Shown here one piece after another: positions 48,695 to 57,208 of a stretch of 64,000 nt of DNA (position 1 is the first letter of the stretch; each line of letters starts with the position of its first letter). The notes under the pieces are model-generated. The model was not told the DNA's origin, made no database searches, and saw only the letters and a list, made by a program, of their open reading frames with translations. Origin of the DNA: Ruminococcus sp. GTDB lineage: Bacteria; Bacillota; Clostridia; Oscillospirales; Ruminococcaceae. The translations under genes were made by a program, and so were the position numbers. Location of the stretch: the NCBI GenBank assembly GCA_021202895.1, contig JAJQCE010000024.1, positions 57,910 through 121,909 of the forward strand, read 5' to 3'.

Positions 48695-50008
48695 TTAAAG
48701 CGTGTAGAAATACTTGACTGTTTCGTAAATTTCCTTATTCTGCGCCTGCTCAAAATCTGCGCACATTTCCTTTTTCTTATCCATCACATACGCAAGCATT
48801 CTCTTGTCCATACTGTTTTTTATAAAATCGCTGTCCTCAGCCGCCGCAACCGCCTGTGAAAGGCTTGACGGTATCTTTTCAAAGCTTGTCTCAAAGCTGT
48901 CTGAGCTGTCAAGTGCTTTTACAGCCTCAGGCGAAGAGCAGCCGCTTTTCACTCCGTCAATGCAGGCGTTAAGTATCAGTCCAAGTACAAAGTACGGATT
49001 GCAGGTGTTGTCAGGAGTACGTACAATAAGTGCACCTGTTCCATCGCTTGTAGTTTTAAGTTTAATAGGAGCATTTATATTTACATCTGTCCAGAAGGAA
49101 TATTTCATTGAATCAATCGCAGTCATTCTTGAATAGGAATTTGTAATACCATTTAAAAAAAGTGTCATTGCAGGGAGATTTTTTATCAGTCCGCCAATCA
49201 TCTTTTCCGCTAAATTTGTAAGCCTACCGTCCTTTCTTTTGAAAACATCACTGCCGTTATTTTTGCAATTAAGCACAATCTGCAAGCTGCTGCCGCTCTT
49301 GTCAGGCAGCGGCTTAGGCATGAACGAAGCATACAGTCCGTTTATTGAAGCGACTGATCTTATGGTATTTTTAAATGTGATGAGATTATCCGCCGCACTT
49401 ATCGGCGCAGAGGAATTGAAATCAATCTCATTTTGTCCTGGTCCCGCTTCATGACGCGAGCTGCTTGGATAAATTTCCATCTGCTCAAGAGTCATACAAA
49501 TATCACGTCTTAAATTTTCTCCTCTGTCTACAGGCGCAACGTCACAGCAGCCTGCATTATCGTGAGGAATCTTTGTCGGCAAGCCCTTGGAATCCAACTC
49601 AAACACATAAAATTCGCATGAGGTTCCCGCTTTGAAATCAAGTCCAAGCTTTTTTGCCTTTAAAACCACATCGTTAAGGTAGTGTCTGCCATCGCCTTCA
49701 AACGGAGTACCGTCCTCTCTGAAAATACTGCAAAAAAGCCTCATTACTCTGCCCTGCTGAGGACGCCATGGCAAAAGCGAAAGCGTGTCAAGCACAGGCT
49801 TAAGCACTAGATCCATATCAGAAACACCCATAAACCCATCCATCTGTGAAGCGTCAAATCTGTATCCGTTTTTAAAAATGCCTGGAAGCTCATTTGCAAG
49901 CACAGAAATTGCCTTAAGATTGCCGAATACATCACAAAACATCAGCTTTATAAATTTAACATCGTTTTCCTCAACAAATTCCAAAACCTCTCGTCCCGTA
50001 TAGCCCAT
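48695..50008 (-). CDS. glnA: Glutamine synthetase
   Basis: FCDVFGNLKAISV, FDASQMDGFMGVSDMDLVLKP, AGTSCEFYVFELD, HEAGPGQNEIDF. Confidence 0.94.
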   Translation of the reverse strand: MGYTGREVLEFVEENDVKFIKLMFCDVFGNLKAISVLANELPGIFKNGYRFDASQMDGFMGVSDMDLVLKPVLDTLSLLPWRPQQGRVMRLFCSIFREDGTPFEGDGRHYLNDVVLKAKKLGLDFKAGTSCEFYVFELDSKGLPTKIPHDNAGCCDVAPVDRGENLRRDICMTLEQMEIYPSSSRHEAGPGQNEIDFNSSAPISAADNLITFKNTIRSVASINGLYASFMPKPLPDKSGSSLQIVLNCKNNGSDVFKRKDGRLTNLAEKMIGGLIKNLPAMTLFLNGITNSYSRMTAIDSMKYSFWTDVNINAPIKLKTTSDGTGALIVRTPDNTCNPYFVLGLILNACIDGVKSGCSSPEAVKALDSSDSFETSFEKIPSSLSQAVAAAEDSDFIKNSMDKRMLAYVMDKKKEMCADFEQAQNKEIYETVKYFYTL

Positions 50009-50049
50009 TTTAATTCCTCCGTTTCAATATATCAAAATAAAAATTTCAC

Positions 50050-50112
50050 TGATAAAACGCAAAGCTTTAAAGCTAAGAGGAACAGTGAAATCCGCTGTTC
50101 CTCTTTTTATTA
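50050..50112 (-). promoter_or_regulatory. glnA promoter region and 5' leader hairpin
   Basis: Minus strand TTTACA-N17-TATAAT then AAGAGGAACAG-CGGATTTCA-CTGTTCCTCTT. Confidence 0.6.
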
Positions 50113-50120
50113 TACACTTT

Positions 50121-50843
50121 TTAATTGTCCGTGTAAAGCTGTTTGTATGGATTTTTTGTGTCGGGAGTTAAAACAAAAAATCTGCTGTTAATTATTTCGT
50201 CATAATTCATTTCAAACTTCTCGCAAAAGCTCTTTACATAGCCGCTTATCTCCGACATATCTCCTGAATCAGCTTCCTTATACTTAACCTGCGCAGGCAA
50301 ATCCCAAGGAGCTTTGTTGGTTCTTAAGAAAATCTTTCCTCCATGCATTCCTGTACCGCAGAAGCGTCCGACAACGTTTTTGTTTTCATATCCAATGCCA
50401 AGAACTACTATATAGCCTCCTGCCTGATATTCGCCCAAAAAGCTTCCTGCCTTTCCGCCTATGACAAGCGCAGGAATGTGCTCCATATAGCTTTTCATAT
50501 GTATTCCTGTGCGGTAGCCTGAATTTTCACGAACGTAAATCGTTCCGCCCCTCATAGCATAGCCTGTAGCGTCGCCTGCCGAACCATAAATTGTAATCGA
50601 GCCTTTGTTCATAGTATCGCCGCAGGCGTCCTGAGCGTTACCGTTTACAACTATATCGCACCCGTCAAGGTATGCTCCGAGCGCATTTCCAGGAGTGCCG
50701 TTTATAATAACGCTGCCGTTCTTTTTACCTGCCGCTATATATCTCTGACCTATACAGTTGTCAAGCTCTATAACCTCATCATCGCACGACTTTACCATCT
50801 CGTTCAGCTTTTGAAAGTGCATTAAATCTACCTGTATTCTCAT
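50121..50843 (-). CDS. Glutamate synthase GXGXG domain protein
   Basis: Repeated G-containing beta-helix strands (VIINGTPGNALGAYLDGCDIVVNGNAQDACGDTMNKGSITIYGSAGDATGYAMRGG). Confidence 0.9.
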   Translation of the reverse strand: MRIQVDLMHFQKLNEMVKSCDDEVIELDNCIGQRYIAAGKKNGSVIINGTPGNALGAYLDGCDIVVNGNAQDACGDTMNKGSITIYGSAGDATGYAMRGGTIYVRENSGYRTGIHMKSYMEHIPALVIGGKAGSFLGEYQAGGYIVVLGIGYENKNVVGRFCGTGMHGGKIFLRTNKAPWDLPAQVKYKEADSGDMSEISGYVKSFCEKFEMNYDEIINSRFFVLTPDTKNPYKQLYTDN

Positions 50844-50866
50844 ATATGATTCCTCCTTGTCGTGCT

Positions 50867-52126
50867 TTAGTGGCTCTGAGCCAGATCTGCGTAACGCTTT
50901 TCGGCTGAAAATGCCATAAGCTGCGGCTTGCGCTTTATAAGCTCAAAATCAATGCTGTCAAGCGGCGTCTGATTTTTTATCAGAGCCGTATAAATTCCCG
51001 CTCTTTTTATATCGCCTATCATGATATATCCCATCAGGCGGTTATTCTTATAAAACAGCTTCTTATAATTTTCGCCCTCTCGCTCGGTATAAACATTTCC
51101 GTCATAAGAGCCTGCGGTAATCATATGATAGCCAAACATTCCCATTGCGTTCATAGGTATAGCGTTATCATAGGTTTTCTCGCCGCCGCCCATGTTTACA
51201 CCCGCAGCTTCACCTTGAAGATAAGCGTTCGGCAAAAGTGCAAGCACACGCTCCGCACCGATTGTTATATCGTAAGATTCCGTGCAATCGCCTGCCGCAT
51301 AAATATCCTTAACCGATGTTTCGCACTTGTTGTTAGTCTTTATTGCTCTCCCACATTCTCCGCCTACATCCTTAAGCAAAGAAATATTCGGTCTCACTCC
51401 GACTGCGACAACCAAAATATCAAACTCAACCTCTGCACCGCTCTTTAAAATTGCTTTGTCAGGGAAAATTTCATCTGTGCTGTCGTTTAAATAAAAGCTC
51501 ACTCCGTGCTTTTCAATTGATTCCTGAACAATCTGCGCTCCCTCTGCGTCAAGCACCGATGGGAGAATCCTGTCCGCCATATCTACAACGGTAATTTGTC
51601 CCACCTTATCAGCAATTCCCTCAACGCATTTAAGACCAATAAGTCCTGCTCCTATAACCAGCACCTTGCTGTCAGGCTTAATCGCTTCACCAAGCGCATG
51701 AGCGTCGTCAAGCGTCATAAAAGTAAATTTGTTTTCAACTGTATCAAGCCCTTTCATAGGCGGTACAAAAGGCGACGAGCCTGTCGCTATAAGCAGCTTG
51801 TCATAGCCTATAACCTCTCCTGATTCAAGCTTTACATTATGCTTTTTCGGATCTATAGCTGTGACTGTTTTTCCAAGCATCACATCTACAAGGTTATCCG
51901 CATAAAAGGAATCGGGACGATATTTCATTCTCTGCTCATCGGTTTTCCCATAAAGCAGGTAGGAAATAAGCGGACGCGAATATGTATGATACTTTTCACT
52001 TGAAATAATAAGTATTTCAGAGAACTTGTCAACGCTTCTTACTCCCTCAACGCAGCCTATTGCCGCCGCAGAGTTTCCGATAATTACAATCTTACTCACT
52101 TTTCGTCCCTCCTTATCTTTCTTCAA
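50867..52126 (-). CDS. NAD(P)/FAD-dependent oxidoreductase of the glutamate synthase cluster
   Basis: KIVIIGNSAAAIGCVEGVR, LLIATGSSPFVPP, VLVIGAGLIGLKCVEGIA, IYAAGDCTE. Confidence 0.92.
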   Translation of the reverse strand: MKKDKEGRKVSKIVIIGNSAAAIGCVEGVRSVDKFSEILIISSEKYHTYSRPLISYLLYGKTDEQRMKYRPDSFYADNLVDVMLGKTVTAIDPKKHNVKLESGEVIGYDKLLIATGSSPFVPPMKGLDTVENKFTFMTLDDAHALGEAIKPDSKVLVIGAGLIGLKCVEGIADKVGQITVVDMADRILPSVLDAEGAQIVQESIEKHGVSFYLNDSTDEIFPDKAILKSGAEVEFDILVVAVGVRPNISLLKDVGGECGRAIKTNNKCETSVKDIYAAGDCTESYDITIGAERVLALLPNAYLQGEAAGVNMGGGEKTYDNAIPMNAMGMFGYHMITAGSYDGNVYTEREGENYKKLFYKNNRLMGYIMIGDIKRAGIYTALIKNQTPLDSIDFELIKRKPQLMAFSAEKRYADLAQSH

Positions 52127-52544
52127 ATACTATAGCGTTGTTCGGACAGCCCGATACGCACGCAGGCTCTCCGCAGGCATTCTTTGTGCAAAGCTCGCAC
52201 TTCTGAACCGCATGACCCTCGCTGTCAGGCATAATACAGCCGTAAGGACATGACAAAATGCAGGTATAGCAGCCCACGCATTTATCGTGATTAAAGGAAA
52301 TAACTCCGTCCTCAATCGTAAGCGCACCTGTTATACAGCTCTTAACGCAGAGCGGATTTTCACAGTGGCGGCAGGAAACGGCAAAGTTGATTCCATTGCC
52401 CTCCTCCACCTGTATTTTAGGATTTATCGCAACTCCCTTAAGAGCATTCACCATGCTGTCCTTTCCCGAATTTGCATATGCGCAGTAATATTCACAGAGA
52501 TGACAGCCAAGACACCATTTTTCATTTACATAAATTCGTTTCAT
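52113..52544 (-). CDS. 4Fe-4S ferredoxin-type protein
   Basis: CLGCHLCEYYC, CRHCENPLCVKSC, CVGCYTCILSCPYGC, CELCTKNACGEPACVSGCP. Confidence 0.93.
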   Translation of the reverse strand: MKRIYVNEKWCLGCHLCEYYCAYANSGKDSMVNALKGVAINPKIQVEEGNGINFAVSCRHCENPLCVKSCITGALTIEDGVISFNHDKCVGCYTCILSCPYGCIMPDSEGHAVQKCELCTKNACGEPACVSGCPNNAIVFEER

Positions 52545-52587
52545 AGCAAAACCATCCTCACTCTCGACTTAAATTTTGTACCCGTCA

Positions 52588-54093
52588 TTATTCTCCTGCA
52601 TGCTTTATGCCGAGAATTGAAAGCTCTCTGTCCGAAAGACCGATTCCTCTGAGCATAAGTCTGTTTCCTCTGAGCGATTCAATGGAGTTGATTCCCATTC
52701 CGCCCATGATTTCTTTAATTTCGTGATCCCATGCGCGTACAAGATTAACAAGTCTTTTGTATCCAATATCGGGATTAAGCCTTTTAACAAGCTCAGGACG
52801 CTGTGTCGCAATTCCCCAGTTGCACTTGCCCTTTTGGCAGGATCTGCACAGGTGACAGCCCATCGCAAGGCAGGCTGAGGTAGCTATATAGCAGGCATCC
52901 GCACCGAGAGCAATAGCCTTTACAAGGTCGGACGAGCTTCTTATCGAACCGCCGACTACAACCGCAACATTATCTCTGATTCCTTCTTCTCTAAGGCGAG
53001 CGTCAACGCTTGCAAGCGCAAGCTCTATCGGAATACCTACATTATCACGGATTCTTGTGGGAGCAGCTCCCGTTCCGCCTCTGTAGCCGTCAATTGCGAT
53101 TATATCCGCTCCGCTTCTTGCAATACCCGAAGCGATAGCCGCAACATTATGAACAGCCGCAATTTTTACTATAACAGGCTTTTTATAATCGCTTGCCTCC
53201 TTAAGCGAGAAAACAAGCTGTCTTAAATCCTCAATCGAATAAATATCGTGGTGAGGCGCAGGTGAAATTGCGTCGGCTCCCTTTGGTATCATTCTCGTTT
53301 TGGAAATATCCTTTGAAACCTTTATTCCAGGAAGATGACCGCCGATACCAGGCTTTGCGCCCTGACCGATTTTAATTTCAATCGCCGCACCTGCATTTAA
53401 ATAGTCCTTTGAAACGCCGAAACGTCCTGACGCTACCTGAACTATTGTATTTGCGCCGTACTTGTAAAAGTCCTCGTGGAGACCGCCCTCGCCTGTATTG
53501 TAGTAAATTCCAAGCTCTTCAGCGGCTCTTGCAAGCGATTCGTGAGCATTGTAGCTTATCGAACCATAGGACATAGCTGAAAACATCACAGGAGTTGTAA
53601 GCTTGAGCTGCGGAGCCATGTTGTTTACAAGTCTGCCGTCCTTGTCACGAACCACCTCCGTAGGCTTCTTGCCCAGATATGTAGTAGTTTCCATAGGCTC
53701 GCGAAGCGGGTCGATCGACGGATTTGTAACCTGCGAAGCGTTCAGCAGAATTTTATCCCAGTAGACCGGAAAAGGCTCTGGATTTCCCATTGACGAAAGC
53801 AAAACTCCGCCTGAATTTGCCTGACGGTAAACCTCGGTAATTGTCTTTCCCGTCCAGTTTGCATTTATTTTAAAAGTATGATCGCTCTTTACAATCTTAA
53901 GCGCTTTTGTCGGACATAGTGAAACACAGCGGTGGCAGCATACGCATTTTGCGTTGTCAGCGACCATTTTTCCCTGCTCCGAATCATAGAAATGCGCTTC
54001 GTTTGAGCATTGTCTTTCACAGACTCTGCAGGCGATACATTTATTAGTATCTCTAACAACCTCATATTCAGGATACAGATAATCTATAGCCAT
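52588..54093 (-). CDS. Glutamate synthase FMN/Fe-S core (archaeal-type split GOGAT)
   Basis: CIACRVCERQCSNEAHF, NTGEGGLHEDFYKYG, KIGQGAKPGIGGHLPG, GYRGGTGAAPTRIRDNVGIP. Confidence 0.93.
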   Translation of the reverse strand: MAIDYLYPEYEVVRDTNKCIACRVCERQCSNEAHFYDSEQGKMVADNAKCVCCHRCVSLCPTKALKIVKSDHTFKINANWTGKTITEVYRQANSGGVLLSSMGNPEPFPVYWDKILLNASQVTNPSIDPLREPMETTTYLGKKPTEVVRDKDGRLVNNMAPQLKLTTPVMFSAMSYGSISYNAHESLARAAEELGIYYNTGEGGLHEDFYKYGANTIVQVASGRFGVSKDYLNAGAAIEIKIGQGAKPGIGGHLPGIKVSKDISKTRMIPKGADAISPAPHHDIYSIEDLRQLVFSLKEASDYKKPVIVKIAAVHNVAAIASGIARSGADIIAIDGYRGGTGAAPTRIRDNVGIPIELALASVDARLREEGIRDNVAVVVGGSIRSSSDLVKAIALGADACYIATSACLAMGCHLCRSCQKGKCNWGIATQRPELVKRLNPDIGYKRLVNLVRAWDHEIKEIMGGMGINSIESLRGNRLMLRGIGLSDRELSILGIKHAGE

Positions 54094-54137
54094 TTTAATA
54101 CCATCCCTTCTTTACGAATAAGCCAGGCGAAAGCTGA

Positions 54138-55244
54138 CTATCTTACAAAAATCTTGTCCTTGTAGCTGTCAAGCGTTACAATGACAGGCTGACCGCCGTT
54201 CGGCGACCAAATCTTATCAAGATTAGGCTCGATAACTCGTATAGCACATTCCTCCGACGCCATGTAAACCATATCGTCCTTTTCTCCGATAACCATGCTT
54301 CTCAGCTTTAGTCTGTCGTTAAGAGCCATAAGCCCGCCCTCAAAACCAAGTATTATTGAAAAAGGTCCTGTGATAAGCAAGCTTGAATATGCCGCCCTAA
54401 GATAACGCTCTACCGCAGCCTCCTCTTCAGGCAGCTGGTCTATTGTAGACCAAAACGGCGCAGCTATAACCTTTGCCGCTTCCTCAAGGCTAAGTCCCTT
54501 TTTCCTTAACAGATAATCTATAATGTATGTAATTACCTCAGTGTCTGTCTGAAGAGTACACTTGTAGCCGTACATCTCTATATTTCTTCTGTTTGCGTCA
54601 TAGCTTGAAATTTCTCCGTTGTGAACTATTGAATAGTCAAGCATTCCAAACGGATGCGCTCCTCCCCACCAGCCGGGAGTATTAGTAGGGTATCTTCCAT
54701 GCGCCGTCCACGCATAGCCCTCGTACTCATCTAGTCTGAAATACTCTCCGACGTCCTCAGGATAGCCGAGAGCCTTGAATATTCCCATATTCTTTCCGCA
54801 GGAAAAGACGTAGGTTCCGTCAATGTTTGAATTGATATGAATAACGCACTGCGAAACATATTCCTTTTCATCAAGCTTTGAATCCTTAAGCTTTGTCTTA
54901 AGCGGCTCGACAAAATATCTCCAAATAAGCGGCTCGGCGATAATTTTATCGCTCTTGCGAACAGGGATTTTAGACAGATTTATAATGTCAAAATGACTGT
55001 CCAAAAATCTCTCACACTCCTCACGAGCCTCATTTCCATCGTAAAATACATGAAAAGCGTACAATTCAGGATATTGCGGATAAATTCCATAGCCCGCAAA
55101 ACCGCCGCCAAGTCCGTTTGAACGGTCGTGCATTGTAGAAATCGACGTTATCATTTCTCTTCCGTTAATGTTCTTTCCGCTTTTAGAAATGACGCCTGAA
55201 ATCGCACATCCTGACGGTATCCTTACTTCACCCTCACGCAGCAT
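54138..55244 (-). CDS. Glutamate synthase class II glutamine amidotransferase domain
   Basis: SGCAISGVIS, WTAHGRYPTNTPGWWGGAHPFGMLDYSIVHNGEISSYDAN. Confidence 0.92.
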   Translation of the reverse strand: MLREGEVRIPSGCAISGVISKSGKNINGREMITSISTMHDRSNGLGGGFAGYGIYPQYPELYAFHVFYDGNEAREECERFLDSHFDIINLSKIPVRKSDKIIAEPLIWRYFVEPLKTKLKDSKLDEKEYVSQCVIHINSNIDGTYVFSCGKNMGIFKALGYPEDVGEYFRLDEYEGYAWTAHGRYPTNTPGWWGGAHPFGMLDYSIVHNGEISSYDANRRNIEMYGYKCTLQTDTEVITYIIDYLLRKKGLSLEEAAKVIAAPFWSTIDQLPEEEAAVERYLRAAYSSLLITGPFSIILGFEGGLMALNDRLKLRSMVIGEKDDMVYMASEECAIRVIEPNLDKIWSPNGGQPVIVTLDSYKDKIFVR

Positions 55245-55320
55245 ACAAATTCCTCCTTATAAATTAGTTTTTACGAATCTGACTTTTACAAACCACATTC
55301 GCCCCATCGCCGTTAAAATC

Positions 55321-55366
55321 AAAAAAAGTTCGGTCAAACGGGTATAACTATGCCGTCTGATCGAAC
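55321..55366 (-). terminator. Leader attenuator upstream of the glutamate synthase operon
   Basis: Minus strand GTTCGATCAGACGG-CATAGTTATAC-CCGTTTGACCGAAC-TTTTTTT, ~80 nt before the first start codon. Confidence 0.8.
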
Positions 55367-55376
55367 GTCCTTGTTC
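55363..55376 (-). promoter_or_regulatory. ANTAR-type hexaloop hairpin overlapping the attenuator
   Basis: Minus strand GAAC-AAGGAC-GTTC: hexaloop with A1 and G4; 3' arm GTTC is also the 5' arm of the terminator. Confidence 0.6.
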
Positions 55377-55388
55377 CTTGCTCTAATT

Positions 55389-55417
55389 ATTATATCACTT
55401 TTTTTATCGCTTGTCAA
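55389..55417 (-). promoter_or_regulatory. Promoter of glutamate synthase operon
   Basis: TTGACA-N17-TATAAT on minus strand. Confidence 0.8.
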
Positions 55418-55603
55418 GCGTTTTTTTACACAAAATTGTGAGAAGTTAAGCGGTATTTTTTGTGCTTTGTTTGTACATACTGCACAATAAATCGACAATT
55501 TTTTAGCGTTAGCATAGGCGAACTCGATGTAAATGACAGCAATCAAGTACCCTGCAAAATTCACCGCCCAGATTTAATCAGGGCAAAATTTTATGAGCAT
55601 ATG

Positions 55604-55646
55604 ACAAAAACCATCGCTGTGCAGATGCAACAAGGGGTTTGTCAGG
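55604..55646 (+). repeat. Short palindromic motif with GCTGTGCARATGC core, copy B
   Basis: TGACAAA...TTTGTCA stem; core shared with 25115-25168. Confidence 0.5.
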
Positions 55647-55654
55647 CACCCTTA

Positions 55655-55852
55655 TTAAACTCTTTTCTCTAGCAAAAAATACGAGCCTGTCGAATCATTC
55701 TCCGAGTTTTCAAAGCCTTTGATCTCCCAACCGTTAGCAAGCATTAAATTAAGCTTTTCAATACGTCTAAACCTGTCAAGCTCGGGAGCGCATACCCGTG
55801 AAGCATTGGATATGCTGTCAGAATTTTTTGAAATAAAAAACTTTTTTTGCAC
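55655..55852 (-). CDS. Small DUF4177-like protein
   Basis: RIEKLNLMLANGWEIKGFENSENDSTGSYFLLEKRV resembles DUF4177. Confidence 0.55.
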   Translation of the reverse strand: MQKKFFISKNSDSISNASRVCAPELDRFRRIEKLNLMLANGWEIKGFENSENDSTGSYFLLEKRV

Positions 55853-56144
55853 AGTGCATCGCCTCTTTCGACGGTCACATATTATTTTTGCTTACATATA
55901 TATTATAGCACAAAATTTAGTACAGTTCAAGAGCTTAACAATATTTTTTTTATTTAACAAAAATACATGAAAATCGAGAGAAATCTTGACGAAAGCTAAG
56001 TTTTTTGGTTGGAATTTGCATTATAAAAATAAATTTGACGTCTAAAAAACCTTTTATTTTCAAAATATTTGCAAAAAGCATATTGACATTTTCCCGATAA
56101 TATTGTATTATAATATATGAGTGTATTTCAGAGGGTGATAATAT

Positions 56145-57146
56145 ATGAAAAGGGTCGGTCGCATAAATTTAGTTTTTCGTTTAGCAGTCTTTTTTATATA
56201 TTTACTCTCCGTTAATTTTTGCGCATATGCGCAAAGCAGTGATTTTATCGTTGAAACTAACTATCCGCCGCACATAGTCTTTTTGGGAGATTCGATTGCG
56301 GCAGGCTATGGGCTCGATGGATATTCAAGCGATAACAACACTCTTTGTGCATCATACGCAAATATACTTTCTGCAATATTTGATTCCGCGCTTGACGATG
56401 AAGCGGGATTTTCTTCGGAAAATGCTGCAAAAAACGGAATGACGTCCTCTGATCTGCTTGAAAAGCTTTCACAAGGAGAGTACGATGAAATGCTTACAGA
56501 TGCCGATGCCATTGTACTTTCCATTGGAGGAAACGACCTGCTAAGACCCTTTCGGGAAATTCTCGCTGAGGATTTGAGTCTGAGCGAAAGGCTTGATAGG
56601 TTTACCTCACTAAGCGATGAGCTTGACAAAAGGCTTGATGAATTTGAAGAGCTTTTGCCTCAGATTGTCAATTCGATTTTTTCATGCTCGGATGCAAAGC
56701 TTTTCGTGCAGACGCTATACAATCCCTTTGATGGATTTTCCATCACTTCTCTTGACGAGCTTGCGGATGAAAAAATCAGCAGACTAAACGAAATTATTTT
56801 TGAATGCAGCGACAACAACAATTTTTTAGTTGCCGACATTGCTCAGAGCTTTGAAGGAAGAGCACAGGAGCTTACCAACATTTCCAACTATGACATTCAC
56901 CCAAATGCGCAAGGACACGAGGAAATTGCAAGAGTGCTTGAGCCTCTAATAGAAGGCGAGGTTTACACCTACTACGATGCTCAAGCTGCAATGCAGTATG
57001 CTCTTGAAGAGGAAAATGCCGCACAGCTTGAAAAGCAAAATAAAAAGACTGCTGTTATTATCGCAGCCATATCTGCTTTTTTAATTGCTTTAATTTGTAC
57101 GATTGTATTTTTTATCCGAAGAAAATTAGGGGCAAAACGCTCCTGA
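56145..57146 (+). CDS. Membrane-anchored SGNH/GDSL hydrolase
   Basis: HIVFLGDSIAAGYGL, LSIGGNDLLRP, YDIHPNAQGHEEIA; C-terminal TM. Confidence 0.88.
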   Translation: MKRVGRINLVFRLAVFFIYLLSVNFCAYAQSSDFIVETNYPPHIVFLGDSIAAGYGLDGYSSDNNTLCASYANILSAIFDSALDDEAGFSSENAAKNGMTSSDLLEKLSQGEYDEMLTDADAIVLSIGGNDLLRPFREILAEDLSLSERLDRFTSLSDELDKRLDEFEELLPQIVNSIFSCSDAKLFVQTLYNPFDGFSITSLDELADEKISRLNEIIFECSDNNNFLVADIAQSFEGRAQELTNISNYDIHPNAQGHEEIARVLEPLIEGEVYTYYDAQAAMQYALEEENAAQLEKQNKKTAVIIAAISAFLIALICTIVFFIRRKLGAKRS

Positions 57147-57208
57147 AGAACTAATTTTTTCAGACTGTGATTTTTCGTCAAAAATATTTTTTGAAAGGAA
57201 AAATTTGT

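Noticed and set aside
50050-50112. Plus-strand terminator ending a plus-strand gene
   Set aside because: Flanking genes are all on the minus strand; the hairpin is better read as the glnA leader, though it is T-rich on the plus side.
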